Assembly: GCA_002424305.1 (NCBI GenBank)
Contig: DIQZ01000010.1
Coordinates: 1,123-27,662 of the forward strand
Origin: Firmicutes bacterium UBA5449
GTDB lineage: Bacteria > Bacillota > SHA-98 > UBA4971
Direction: 5' to 3'
DNA length: 26,540 nucleotides
The translations under genes were made by a program, and so were the position numbers. Shown in pieces: positions 14,564-22,836 of this stretch. Every line of letters starts with the position of its first letter. Within the stretch, counting starts at the first letter, position 1. Below the pieces are notes generated by a model. That model ran no database searches. It was given only the letters and a program-made list of their open reading frames with translations, and was not told where the DNA came from.

Positions 14564-15952
14564 GTGTTAAAAGGCCGGAAAACAATTGCAGCTATATCCA
14601 CCGCTCTCGGAGAGGGCGCTATAGGAGTTGTGAGGGTTAGCGGAAGCCGGGCATTTGACATTGCTGAGAAAGTCTTCAGAGATTCTTCAGGTCAGCATCA
14701 AAGAGAACTGAAGCCCTGGGGTGTCAGGTATGGTTCGATAGTAGATTGCGAGACAGGCGAGTATATTGATGAAGTCCTTGCCATTGCTATGCCTGCTCCT
14801 CATAGTTTTACCCGAGAGGATGTAGTAGAATTCAGCTGTCATGGGGGAGTTGCGGTTCTCACTCGAGTTCTGGAATCTGTAGTAAAGTGCGGAGCGCGGA
14901 TTGCAGATCCAGGCGAATTTACGAGAAGGGCCTTTTTATCAGGCAGAATCGATCTTTCCCAGGCAGAAGCTATAATAGACGTCATTCGTGCCAGGACGGA
15001 CTCTGCACGCAGGCTTGCGTTGGGAAATCTAAGAGGTGACCTTTCATATAGAGTAGCTCGCATAAGGGAAAACGTAATAACAGTCCTTGCGCACATAGAA
15101 GCTTCAATTGATTTTCCTGATGAGGATATCAGCGCCTTAACGATAGAAGACATGACAAAGCAGGCTCGAGAATCAGCATCTGAGCTTGATGAGCTTATCC
15201 GCCTTGCAAGAAGCAGCAGGGTTTATCGGGATGGCGTAGCGGTAGTTCTGGCAGGACGGCCTAACGTGGGTAAATCAAGTCTCTTCAATGCTCTGGTAGG
15301 CAAAAACCGTGCAATTGTCACTGATGTGCCAGGCACTACCCGCGATGTCATAGATGATTGGACTACGATTATGGGAGTGCCTATGAGGCTGGTGGATACA
15401 GCCGGAATGAGAAAAGCCGGAGATCCTATAGAAAGACTCGGAGTAGAGGCTGCGAGTCAGCAAGCTGAGGAGGCCGACCTTGTTGTGGCAGTTATTGATG
15501 GGAGTTGTCCTATTTGTGATGAGGATAAAGACATGCTCAAGAAGATCATAGATAAGCAGGGCGCGGTGGCCATAAATAAATGCGATCTAAGAGTTGCAGT
15601 TGAGGAAGACTGCCTCAAGTCGTTTACCGGGGACAAGAGAATACTAAGGGTGAGCGCAAAGACAGGAGAGGGTATTGACGAGTTGGAGGAAGTCTTGGCC
15701 GGGCTTGCTGTGGCTGAAGTAACAGGTGGTGGTGAAACTCCGGTAATGGCGAATTTACGTCAGTTGGAGGCTTTAGAGAACGCTATGAACTCCATAAGAG
15801 AAGCGACACATGCCCTAGTCAATAGTGTGGCACCTGATTTGACTGCTATTGATATACACGAAGCCCTCTTCTGGCTTGATCAGATTACAGGACGCTCTGC
15901 ATCAGACGACTTAATGGAGAAGATCTTCAGCGAATTCTGCATCGGCAAATAG
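14564..15952 (+). CDS. mnmE: tRNA modification GTPase MnmE (TrmE)
   Basis: A GTPase that with MnmG adds the (carboxy)aminomethyl group to U34 of certain tRNAs. The GTG start has a GAGGAG SD 8 nt upstream and yields 462 residues beginning just before TIAAISTALGEGAIGVVRVSG, the tetrahydrofolate-binding N-domain. The G domain, inserted in a helical domain, has G1 GRPNVGKSS (231-239), DTAG (278-281) and NKCD (338-341). The C-terminus ends FCIGK, with the catalytic Cys of the C(I/L/M)GK motif. It begins a tight group mnmE-mnmG-rsmG. All key residues are present. Confidence 0.98.
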   Translation: MLKGRKTIAAISTALGEGAIGVVRVSGSRAFDIAEKVFRDSSGQHQRELKPWGVRYGSIVDCETGEYIDEVLAIAMPAPHSFTREDVVEFSCHGGVAVLTRVLESVVKCGARIADPGEFTRRAFLSGRIDLSQAEAIIDVIRARTDSARRLALGNLRGDLSYRVARIRENVITVLAHIEASIDFPDEDISALTIEDMTKQARESASELDELIRLARSSRVYRDGVAVVLAGRPNVGKSSLFNALVGKNRAIVTDVPGTTRDVIDDWTTIMGVPMRLVDTAGMRKAGDPIERLGVEAASQQAEEADLVVAVIDGSCPICDEDKDMLKKIIDKQGAVAINKCDLRVAVEEDCLKSFTGDKRILRVSAKTGEGIDELEEVLAGLAVAEVTGGGETPVMANLRQLEALENAMNSIREATHALVNSVAPDLTAIDIHEALFWLDQITGRSASDDLMEKIFSEFCIGK

Positions 15953-15993
15953 GCCGCTGGAAAAGTTCTCTCAAAGGGGCAAAGGGGTTGTTA

Positions 15994-17871
15994 GTGGGAG
16001 TGTATGACTGCGATGTCATTGTCGTTGGCGGAGGCCATGCAGGTTGTGAAGCAGCTCTAGCTGCTGCGAGGATGGGCGCAACCGTCCTTCTGCTGACTTT
16101 AGGTTGGGAGTCAATTGCTGATATGCCATGCAATCCATCCCTTGGTGGTCCCGGGAAGGCCCAGATTATTAGGGAGATAGATGCCCTGGGCGGGGAAATG
16201 GCTAAGAATATTGACCACGCTTATCTACAAATTCGATTGCTTAATACCGGAAAAGGCCCTGCAGTGCATTCACTGCGAGCTCAAGCAGATAAAGAGGTTT
16301 ATCAGGCACGGATGAGGGAGACTCTCAAGGCCGAGGAGAATCTTTCAGTAAGAGTCTCACATGTGGAGAGACTTCTGATCAACCATGAAGGTGAGGTTGA
16401 AGGTGTAGTAACCAGAGAAGGTACCAAATATCAGGCGCCTACTGTAGTCCTTGCCACAGGGACGTATCTTGGTGGCAAAGTATATATCGGGGATACAAGT
16501 TATTATTCCGGACCTTATGGGCAGCCTGCATCTATAGGACTGCCTAAGATCCTAGAGAGCCTCGGACTTCAACTTGCAAGGTTCAAGACAGGCACTTCAC
16601 CTAGGATAGCTCGGGCTTCAATTGACTTCAGTAAGGCTAAGAAGCAGCCGGGTCATGTCCTCCCGTTCGCGTTCTCCTTTGAGACGCATGGAACCGGAGA
16701 GGATCAGGTGTTGTGCTATTTGACTTATACCACATCTAAGACGCACGACATCATCAGGGCGAATCTGAGTAAGGCGCCGCTTTATACGGGTGCTATCACA
16801 GGATGCGGGCCGCGTTACTGTCCTTCTATTGAGACTAAGGTGATGGAATTTCCCACGCGAGAAAGACACCAAGTGTTCCTGGAGCCTGAGACGAGAAGTG
16901 GAGAAGTCATATACCTAGGAGGTTTGTCCACAAGTTTGCCTTTGGATGTGCAAAGAAAGATTGTGCATAGTGTTCCCGGGTTAGAAGATGCAGAAATCGT
17001 GCGTCCCGGATACGCCATAGAGTACGACTGTTTAGTTCCCACCGAGATATCTTCATGGTTAGAACTAAAAAAGGTACCCGGTCTATTTACTGCCGGGCAA
17101 ATTAATGGAACCTCAGGTTATGAGGAAGCTGCAAGTCAGGGGCTACTGGCAGGGATCAATGCTGTTTTGAAGCTTCAAGGACGTGAACCTTTTACGCTGG
17201 AGCGCTCTGAAGCTTATATCGGAGTGCTGGTTGATGATATAGTCACAAAGGGTACCAGGGAACCATACCGCATGATGACGTCCCGTGTAGAGTACCGTTT
17301 GACTCTTAGGCAAGATAATGCAGATCTCCGCTTAACAGATAAGGGGTTCGCGTTAGGGCTTGTCTCACAACAGAAATACGAGAAGTTCCGTACGAGGCGT
17401 CAGCAAATCGAGGATGAACTAGCAAGACTCAAGACGACAACTGTTTCCGGGGATGCAGTTACTGCCGGACTCCTAGCAGAGATAGGAACGGCGCCTGTGC
17501 AATCGCAGACCTCTCTTGGGGATTTGCTGTCACGTCCGGAAGTAAGTTATGAAGCTTTATCAGTTATTGATGATAATAGAGTCGAATTGCCTGAGGATGT
17601 AATTCTTGTAGTCGAAATAGAACTAAAATACGCCGGCTACATAAGAAAACAACAATGTCAAATAGAACGAACTCAGCGTCTGGAAAAACGTCAGATACCG
17701 AGAGGTATCGATTATTCGCTGATTCGAGGGCTTTCTCGTGAGGCAAGAGAAAAACTATCTTTTGTGAATCCCAAATCCCTCGGACAAGCGTCGAGGATAT
17801 CAGGAGTGTCTCCTGCGGATATCTTGGCGCTTATTGCATATTTGGAAACAGGCAGTCATAGGCGGAGGTAG
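15994..17871 (+). CDS. mnmG: tRNA U34 carboxymethylaminomethyl synthase subunit MnmG (GidA)
   Basis: The FAD-dependent partner of MnmE. The N-terminal dinucleotide-binding loop is VVGGGHAGCEAA (residues 10-21). The two GidA signatures are GPRYCPSIETKVMEF and AGQINGTSGYEEAASQGLLAG. The C-terminal helical domain, which contacts MnmE and tRNA, follows (YAGYIRKQQ, then SREAREKL). Several in-frame starts exist. I chose GTG 15994 (625 aa) because AAAGGGG lies 6 nt upstream, whereas the TTG at 15988 directly touches that SD. Only 7 nt separate its stop from the rsmG start. Confidence 0.98.
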   Translation: MGVYDCDVIVVGGGHAGCEAALAAARMGATVLLLTLGWESIADMPCNPSLGGPGKAQIIREIDALGGEMAKNIDHAYLQIRLLNTGKGPAVHSLRAQADKEVYQARMRETLKAEENLSVRVSHVERLLINHEGEVEGVVTREGTKYQAPTVVLATGTYLGGKVYIGDTSYYSGPYGQPASIGLPKILESLGLQLARFKTGTSPRIARASIDFSKAKKQPGHVLPFAFSFETHGTGEDQVLCYLTYTTSKTHDIIRANLSKAPLYTGAITGCGPRYCPSIETKVMEFPTRERHQVFLEPETRSGEVIYLGGLSTSLPLDVQRKIVHSVPGLEDAEIVRPGYAIEYDCLVPTEISSWLELKKVPGLFTAGQINGTSGYEEAASQGLLAGINAVLKLQGREPFTLERSEAYIGVLVDDIVTKGTREPYRMMTSRVEYRLTLRQDNADLRLTDKGFALGLVSQQKYEKFRTRRQQIEDELARLKTTTVSGDAVTAGLLAEIGTAPVQSQTSLGDLLSRPEVSYEALSVIDDNRVELPEDVILVVEIELKYAGYIRKQQCQIERTQRLEKRQIPRGIDYSLIRGLSREAREKLSFVNPKSLGQASRISGVSPADILALIAYLETGSHRRR

Positions 17872-17878
17872 GATAGCG

Positions 17879-18607
17879 GTGATAGGAATGGACTTTAGGG
17901 ATGCACTTGTTGCCGGAGGACAAGAGCTGGGTATTGAGATTCACGAGGATGCTTTGGATCTGTTTGAGCTCTACTATGAGGCTCTCACGGAGTTTGGCAA
18001 ACAAACGAACCTTACCTCCATAGAGGGGGCTGAGGAAGTCGCTGTGAAGCACTTTCTGGATTCGCTAATGTGTTTTGAGGCAGTGGAGGTTAGGGATGAC
18101 TGGGATGTAGTGGATATCGGAAGCGGTGCAGGGTTCCCAGGTGTGCCGATGAAGGTGGCAAGACCTTCTTTGACCCTCACGCTAGTCGAAGCTTCCTTGA
18201 AACGCATTAGATTTCTTGAGCTTCTCATTTCAAAGCTCAGACTTGTCAGAACAGAAGCAGTATGGGGCAGGGCTGAAGATGCAGGTAAGCGCAGAACCCA
18301 TAGGGAGAACTACGATCTGGCAGTTGCGCGGGGAGTTGCTGAACTTGCAGTGCTGGCTGAGTTATGTTTGCCGTTTGTTAGGATTGGGGGGATATTCATC
18401 GCGCTAAAGGGACCGGGTATTGATGATGAGCTTTTGAAAGCCAAAAAGGCAATTAAAATCATGGGTGGACGGGTGGAGAATATCGTCAAGACGGCCTTGC
18501 CATGGAATTATGGAGACCGAAGCCTAGTAGTCATTAGAAAAGAGTCTTCCACACCGGAGAAATATCCAAGACGACCCGGGATTCCCAATAAGCGTCCAAT
18601 AGCCTGA
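17879..18607 (+). CDS. rsmG: 16S rRNA (guanine527-N7)-methyltransferase RsmG (GidB)
   Basis: Uses S-adenosylmethionine to methylate N7 of G527 in 16S rRNA. The Rossmann-fold motif I DIGSGAGFPGVPMKVARP is followed by TLVEASLKRIRFLELL, and AVARGVAELAVLAELCLPF with IALKG later; all are standard for RsmG. GTG 17879 is preceded by GGAGGT at a 9-nt spacing and gives 242 residues. The frame extends further upstream into mnmG, but without a comparable SD. The C-terminal 20 or so residues are basic and variable. Confidence 0.96.
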   Translation: MIGMDFRDALVAGGQELGIEIHEDALDLFELYYEALTEFGKQTNLTSIEGAEEVAVKHFLDSLMCFEAVEVRDDWDVVDIGSGAGFPGVPMKVARPSLTLTLVEASLKRIRFLELLISKLRLVRTEAVWGRAEDAGKRRTHRENYDLAVARGVAELAVLAELCLPFVRIGGIFIALKGPGIDDELLKAKKAIKIMGGRVENIVKTALPWNYGDRSLVVIRKESSTPEKYPRRPGIPNKRPIA

Positions 18608-18803
18608 AAGTAGGATTTTGTGATGACAGAGTGTAGAATCCGGCAGAAATAGAAACCGTCTATATGGTCCGAAGCTGGTGAGAAAGGAAAAGGCTCCGCC
18701 TCGGACAGGAGTTTTAGCAAATGGGCTACGGATAAGCCAGGGGAGGAACTCAGTTTTCTACGACGAAATAGTATCTACGGTATTTCTAAGGAGAGGTCTT
18801 GGT

Positions 18804-19700
18804 ATGAGAGAAGAACTGTCGCGTCTTATAGGCTTTCGCGGGAGAGCCAAGACGACGACAAAGGACCAAATTACAGAAATCCCTATAGAGCTAGTTAAGC
18901 CCAATCCTTACCAGCCGCGAGAAGTGTTTGACGAAAAAAGCCTCGAAGAGCTGTGTGCCTCCATCAAGGAGCATGGGGTACTTCAGCCTGTAATTGTGAG
19001 ACAGATCGGTGAAGAGTTTGAACTGGTTGTGGGTGAGAGACGTCTAAGAGCTTGTCGTATGGCTGGATTTGCTACAGTCCCTGCAATAGTGAGGGATCTC
19101 ACCTGCGGTGAATCAGCAGAACTTTCTCTTATTGAGAATTTGCAGCGTAAAGATTTAACTGTAGTTGAAGAAATCAATGGGTATGAACGATTGATTAAGG
19201 AATTTGGATTGACCCAGCAGGAGTTGGCGAAGCGTGTAGGTAAGGGTCAATCAACTATCGCCAATAAGCTGAGGCTACGAAGGCTACCTGCAAGTGTTCT
19301 TGAGGCTTTGGGGGAGAAGAGAATTACTGAGCGACATGCAAGGGCCCTACTGAAGATGAAATCAGAGCGCGAGCAGATTGTAATGTTGAATAAGATATGC
19401 AAAAAGGGTCTTACTGTTGGAAAAACAGAGGCGCTAATAGAGCGAAGGGAAAAGGAACTTCATAGAAGACAAGTTAAAAGAAAGGTACGAGGAGAAGAAG
19501 CCGGTTCTGTCCGTGCAATTAAGGATATAAGACTTTTCCTAAATACTATGAAAGATGTTGTCGGGCAGCTGAAAGCAACCGGTGTGGGGGTTGCTACTGA
19601 AGAGGTGGAGGATGGGGATTTCTTAGAACTCAGAATTCGTATAGCTAAGTCATGGGATGGAAAGAAGAAACGTAATCGTGGAAGTCACAAACTAGCGTGA
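18804..19700 (+). CDS. noc: Nucleoid occlusion protein Noc (ParB family)
   Basis: A ParB-like CTPase that spreads from NBS sites and, in Bacillus, blocks FtsZ assembly over the nucleoid by tethering DNA to the membrane. ATG 18804 follows AGGAGAGG at 7 nt and gives 298 residues. The N-terminus MREELSRLIGFRGR resembles the membrane-binding amphipathic helix of Noc. The CTP-binding motif GERRLRA (77-83) is canonical, as is ENLQRKD. Its helix-turn-helix has KGQSTIANKLRL and ITERHARAL, so the residues matching positions 173, 179 and 201 of Caulobacter ParB are Gln149, Lys155 and Arg177, as in Noc and not ParB; position 184 is Arg160, basic like the Noc Lys. The 196-bp gap after rsmG shows no clear promoter. 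Confidence 0.92.
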   Translation: MREELSRLIGFRGRAKTTTKDQITEIPIELVKPNPYQPREVFDEKSLEELCASIKEHGVLQPVIVRQIGEEFELVVGERRLRACRMAGFATVPAIVRDLTCGESAELSLIENLQRKDLTVVEEINGYERLIKEFGLTQQELAKRVGKGQSTIANKLRLRRLPASVLEALGEKRITERHARALLKMKSEREQIVMLNKICKKGLTVGKTEALIERREKELHRRQVKRKVRGEEAGSVRAIKDIRLFLNTMKDVVGQLKATGVGVATEEVEDGDFLELRIRIAKSWDGKKKRNRGSHKLA

Positions 19701-19754
19701 TATCTGTAAGTCGGGAATGAATGAGCGAGAGAAGCTTTTCAGGAGCGGGTGGTT

Positions 19755-20516
19755 ATGGCAAAGGTAATAGCTGTTGTCAACCAAAAAGGTGGAGTAGGAA
19801 AGAGTACCACTGCAGTGAACTTGAGTGCATGTATGGCAGACGGTGGCACAGATGTCCTCCTAGTCGATATTGACCCTCAGGGCAATGCAAGTTCCGGTGT
19901 TGGGATTGATAAGCTGTCTACCGGGAAATGTGTTTATGATGCTATAATAAATGATGAACCCATTGAGAACTTAGTTCTCAATACGGCAATCAAGCATTTG
20001 CAGATAGTGCCTGCCACTATCCAGTTGGCAGGCGCAGAAATTGAGTTAGTCTCTACTATGTCACGGGAAATGAGATTGAGGAAAGCTTTGGAGGAAATTC
20101 GTGAGAATTACACCTATGTAGTGATTGATTGTCCACCGTCACTTGGATTACTGACCTTGAATGCCTTAACTGCTGCAGACTCTGTCATAGTGCCTATCCA
20201 ATGCGAGTACTACGCTCTTGAGGGACTTAGTCAATTGCTGAACACGATTCAACTCGTGAGGAGGCATTTGAATCCTGACCTAGCGCTTGAAGGTGTAGTT
20301 CTTACAATGTATGACTCCCGCACAAATTTATCGCAGCAAGTGGCAGAAGAAGTGAGGAAGTTTTTTTCGGATAAAGTATACCAGACTGTCATACCTAGAA
20401 ATATTAGGTTAAGCGAGGCGCCTAGTTATGGAATGCCTATCATTCTATATGACGAGAGGTCAAAAGGCGCTGAAGCATATAGACAATTGGCAAAGGAAGT
20501 GATGGCCGGTGGCTAA
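19755..20516 (+). CDS. soj: Chromosome partitioning ATPase Soj (ParA)
   Basis: A ParA-type ATPase that works with ParB in origin segregation and, in B. subtilis, also controls DnaA. It has 253 residues from ATG 19755, with AGGAG 9 nt upstream; a GTG two codons earlier is possible. The deviant Walker A KGGVGKST is at 11-18, so Gly12 and Lys16 fall at the same numbers as in B. subtilis Soj, as does Asp40 in DIDPQGNASS. Later motifs are VIDCPPSLGLLT and VIPRNIRLSEAPSYG. It lies between noc and parB and overlaps parB by 8 bases. Confidence 0.97.
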   Translation: MAKVIAVVNQKGGVGKSTTAVNLSACMADGGTDVLLVDIDPQGNASSGVGIDKLSTGKCVYDAIINDEPIENLVLNTAIKHLQIVPATIQLAGAEIELVSTMSREMRLRKALEEIRENYTYVVIDCPPSLGLLTLNALTAADSVIVPIQCEYYALEGLSQLLNTIQLVRRHLNPDLALEGVVLTMYDSRTNLSQQVAEEVRKFFSDKVYQTVIPRNIRLSEAPSYGMPIILYDERSKGAEAYRQLAKEVMAGG

Positions 20517-21357
20517 GAGGGGGCTAGGGAGGGGGCTTAGCGCGCTCATACCAGACATAGAAACAATTAGTGGTCAACAGGTAAGAGAATTACCGACTGA
20601 TGAAATCTTGCCCAACCCCTTTCAGCCGCGAAAGCGATTCGATAAGTTAAAACTTGCCGAGCTTGCTGAGTCTATTAAACAACATGGGATAGTGCAACCT
20701 CTCGTAGTTAGGCAGAAGGACAACGACTACGAATTGGTAGTAGGCCAGCGTAGGCTTGAGGCTGCGCGGATTCTCGGTCTGGAGAGGGTGCCTGTTATCG
20801 TCAATGCTCTCGAAGACATTGAGATGGTACAAGTTGCCCTCATTGAGAACCTTCAACGAGAAGATCTTGACGCAATAGAGGAAGCAGGAGCGTATAGTCG
20901 ACTTATTGACGAGTTTGGGATGACCCAGGAAGAGCTTGCAAAAGTCCTCGGTAGAAGCAGGCCTACAATCACAAATACCATTAGACTCCTAAATCTTTCT
21001 CCTAACGTGCAAGAAAATGTTTCACGTGGAACAATTTCTATGGGACATGCTAGGGCGCTGCTGTCAATCGATAATTTGAGGCTGCAAGAGAAGGTCTGTA
21101 AACACCTAATTGATAGGCAGCTTTCTGTGAGGGAAACGGAAAAACTTGTACGTCGAGTGGTGGCTATGGGCGGACTGGAGAAGGCAAAGACCAAAGCAGA
21201 ACAGGAGAAAGATCCGCACATTGTGTCAATCGAGGAGAGGCTCAGACGCGTGCTTGGGACACAAGTTCGTGTGTTTCCAGGGAAGAAGAAGGGGAAAATC
21301 GAGATTGAATACTATAGTGATGAAGATCTTGAGAGGATCCTTGATCTTGTGTTGTAA
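20509..21357 (+). CDS. parB: Chromosome partitioning protein ParB (Spo0J)
   Basis: The centromere-binding CTPase that loads at parS, slides as a clamp and recruits SMC. Its 282 residues start at a GTG overlapping the soj stop. In order: a Soj-stimulating N-terminus (MAKRGLGRGLSALIP), the CTP-binding NTD with NPFQPRKRF, GQRRLEAA (79-86) and IENLQRED, a helix-turn-helix (TQEELAKVLGRSRPTITNTIRLL), and a C-terminal dimer domain ending KGKIEIEYYSDEDLERIL, which closely resembles Spo0J. DNA-specificity positions are Arg151, Thr157, Asn162 and Gly179, the ParB type. The odd feature is Gln80 where Glu is standard (GERR). A parS lies inside the gene. Confidence 0.97.
   Translation: MAKRGLGRGLSALIPDIETISGQQVRELPTDEILPNPFQPRKRFDKLKLAELAESIKQHGIVQPLVVRQKDNDYELVVGQRRLEAARILGLERVPVIVNALEDIEMVQVALIENLQREDLDAIEEAGAYSRLIDEFGMTQEELAKVLGRSRPTITNTIRLLNLSPNVQENVSRGTISMGHARALLSIDNLRLQEKVCKHLIDRQLSVRETEKLVRRVVAMGGLEKAKTKAEQEKDPHIVSIEERLRRVLGTQVRVFPGKKKGKIEIEYYSDEDLERILDLVL
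21018..21033. promoter_or_regulatory. parS: parS site inside parB
   Basis: TGTTTCACGTGGAACA, a 16-bp near-palindrome matching the conserved parS pattern TGTTNCACGTGNAACA. It lies within parB, as one of the B. subtilis parS sites lies within spo0J. It would be a loading site for the ParB encoded here. Confidence 0.92.
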
Positions 21358-21425
21358 TTTGCGATACGCTAATTGGCATATATAGCTGGAAACAGATTAG
21401 CTTTCTTGTGACCAATGGACCATGA

Positions 21426-21763
21426 ATGTTTGTCTGCACAAGTCAATTCGTGAGCAGTAAGGTCATTGCCCTCAAGGCTCTTGAGGGTCAAAAACTATGT
21501 AGGGGCGCCAGGTTCTTTTTGCTACCAGATAGCCGGCCACTGGGATCTCTGGGTGGAAACATGGAAACGTCATTCCTCTCTTGTATGAAGAAATGATTTC
21601 TATGGCAGCGAGTGCCGGCAAAATGGACCTTAATGCGATTGCGAGTACGTTGGATAGTGACCACTCTCTCAAGATTCTTGAGCAGAAGGTCTTTGTTGTT
21701 TTTACTGATCCAGATTGTGTTATTGAAGAGATGGGCTGCGACTTAAGTACCGTGCATCCCTAA
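21426..21763 (+). pseudogene. Possible frameshifted remnant of an XdhC/CoxI-like gene
   Basis: A 56-codon frame from ATG 21426 encodes SKVIALKALEG followed by RGARFFLLPDSRPLGSLGG and then NMETSF. This resembles the N-terminal XdhC pattern (GAK.LV..DG...GS.GGG.LE), with Ser and Asn replacing two glycines. The frame stops at 21596, but another frame continues through the same place with YEEMISMAASAGKMDL and on to a stop at 21763, so a single frameshift near the CTCTCTT run (about 21577-21583) would join them. XdhC proteins help mature molybdenum hydroxylases. The product would still be far shorter than a normal XdhC. No SD is obvious, and the assignment rests only on pattern resemblance. Confidence 0.4.
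21469..21487 (+). other. Strong hairpin downstream of parB
   Basis: Perfect 8-bp stem CCCTCAAG/CTTGAGGG with a 3-nt loop, 110 nt after the parB stop and inside the proposed gene remnant. It is followed by TCAAAAACT rather than a T-run, so an intrinsic terminator is doubtful. Confidence 0.35.
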
Positions 21764-22600
21764 TGAAAAACCTGTAGGTGCAATAGTAGAGATAGACGCA
21801 GTAAAGATTTGCTAGTGGAGAAGCCTTTAGAAAAAGCCTCTCTTATGCTATTTATGTTATAGCATGAAGCTTGCGTCACTCTCGCCTGGTACAAGTTAGA
21901 GGCGCCTAATCAGCAGGCAACTTTGGATGGCTTTAGAAGCTTTTCTACGGAGTCCCCTTCCATTTCATGGGCGGGGATGATGTCAATATGCGGGCAACTC
22001 TTTGGCCTATTGCGCTGATTGCTACGAGAGAGCATCTCGTTATTCTTTGCTGGTGGATTGTAGGCCGCGGAGGCCCAGCTAGAGAGGCTGTAAATCAACG
22101 ACCGGGCACTTATGGGGAACGTGCGTTCCATGCGTTTCTTCGAAAGCTGAGTGTTTGTGTTAGCGAGAGCGCTGTGAATGGCTGAAACAGGTGTATATCG
22201 GCTTATATATCTTATGCTAAGCATCCCAGGCTGTGTTTTGGAGTTGGCCGACTTAGGCTTAGCGAAAGGGGATACCTGGCTTAAGAGTGCCAGCATTTCG
22301 GTGGGATGGAAATCAAAGTGAAGTCCCATTTCGCATGGGCCACGATGTGGTCGGTAGCGCAGCGGAGGCTTGGGTCATGACGAGATGCTAAAGTGGCGAG
22401 TCATCGGCATCATAGAAAGCCTTACCAGACCAGATCTACTGCCAAGTATGAGGATTAGGATGCAGTTGGGTCGAGCCGGTGAAACCGGGGATGCCGGAGA
22501 AGGAGATTATGATGAATAGATTATTTGTCATAATGCCAAGCCTTTGCGTAGGTGCTTTCGGGATTACTTTTTTGCCACTATGACTCAATAGGACGCAAGA
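21764..22600. other. Gene-poor stretch between the gene remnant and parS
   Basis: No convincing intact gene is visible on either strand. Short plus-strand frames occur in succession, including one of 44 codons from 22385 to 22519 and one of 24 codons from 22509 to 22583. The latter has AAGGAG at a usable distance and a hydrophobic product (RLFVIMPSLCVGAFGITFLPL is its core), but none has recognisable homology. The longest frame is on the minus strand (21910-22329); it has no SD and no familiar motif. A 7-bp inverted repeat lies at 21845-21865. The stretch may be decayed coding sequence or a spacer around the parS/NBS pair. Confidence 0.5.
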
Positions 22601-22604
22601 GAAA

Positions 22605-22620
22605 TGTTCCACGTGGAACA
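22605..22620. promoter_or_regulatory. parS: Perfect palindromic parS site
   Basis: TGTTCCACGTGGAACA is a perfect 16-bp palindrome matching the parS consensus. The symmetry continues five bases on each side (AGAAA left, TTTCT right), making a 26-bp palindrome. It lies in noncoding DNA about 1.25 kb after parB and 15 bp before a Noc site. Confidence 0.95.
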
Positions 22621-22635
22621 TTTCTTATAGTTGTT

Positions 22636-22649
22636 ATTTCCCGGGAAAT
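22636..22649. promoter_or_regulatory. Perfect Noc-binding site (NBS)
   Basis: ATTTCCCGGGAAAT, identical to the 14-bp Noc operator known from B. subtilis, extended by one symmetric base pair on each side. A Noc homologue with the matching specificity residues is encoded 3 kb upstream. The close pairing with parS is unusual. Confidence 0.88.
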
Positions 22650-22836
22650 ATTCATCATTGATAGAAATGGTGTTGTGCATATGAGGCGGAGCTTTTGCTT
22701 AGGAGCATACTCAACTGGTTACAGGAATAGAAAAAGTAATGTCATATGGAGGCCAGCGCCGTGACCTGAGCTTTCAATGTCGGGTATAGTCATTGTAGGT
22801 GGAATGTAGAGGAGAAACCTAGGGGGAGGCAGTCTT

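Noticed and set aside
16924..16932. TTGTCCACA DnaA-box match in mnmG
   Set aside because: A single site inside a coding sequence far from the other clusters; expected by chance.
21845..21865. ATGCTAT/ATAGCAT inverted repeat considered as a terminator
   Set aside because: The stem is AT-rich, the loop is 7 nt and there is no T-run on either strand.
21910..22329. 139-codon minus-strand frame in the gene-poor stretch
   Set aside because: No SD before its ATG, a composition rich in Ser, Asn, Lys and Pro without a recognisable domain, and no promoter. It may be real but cannot be supported.
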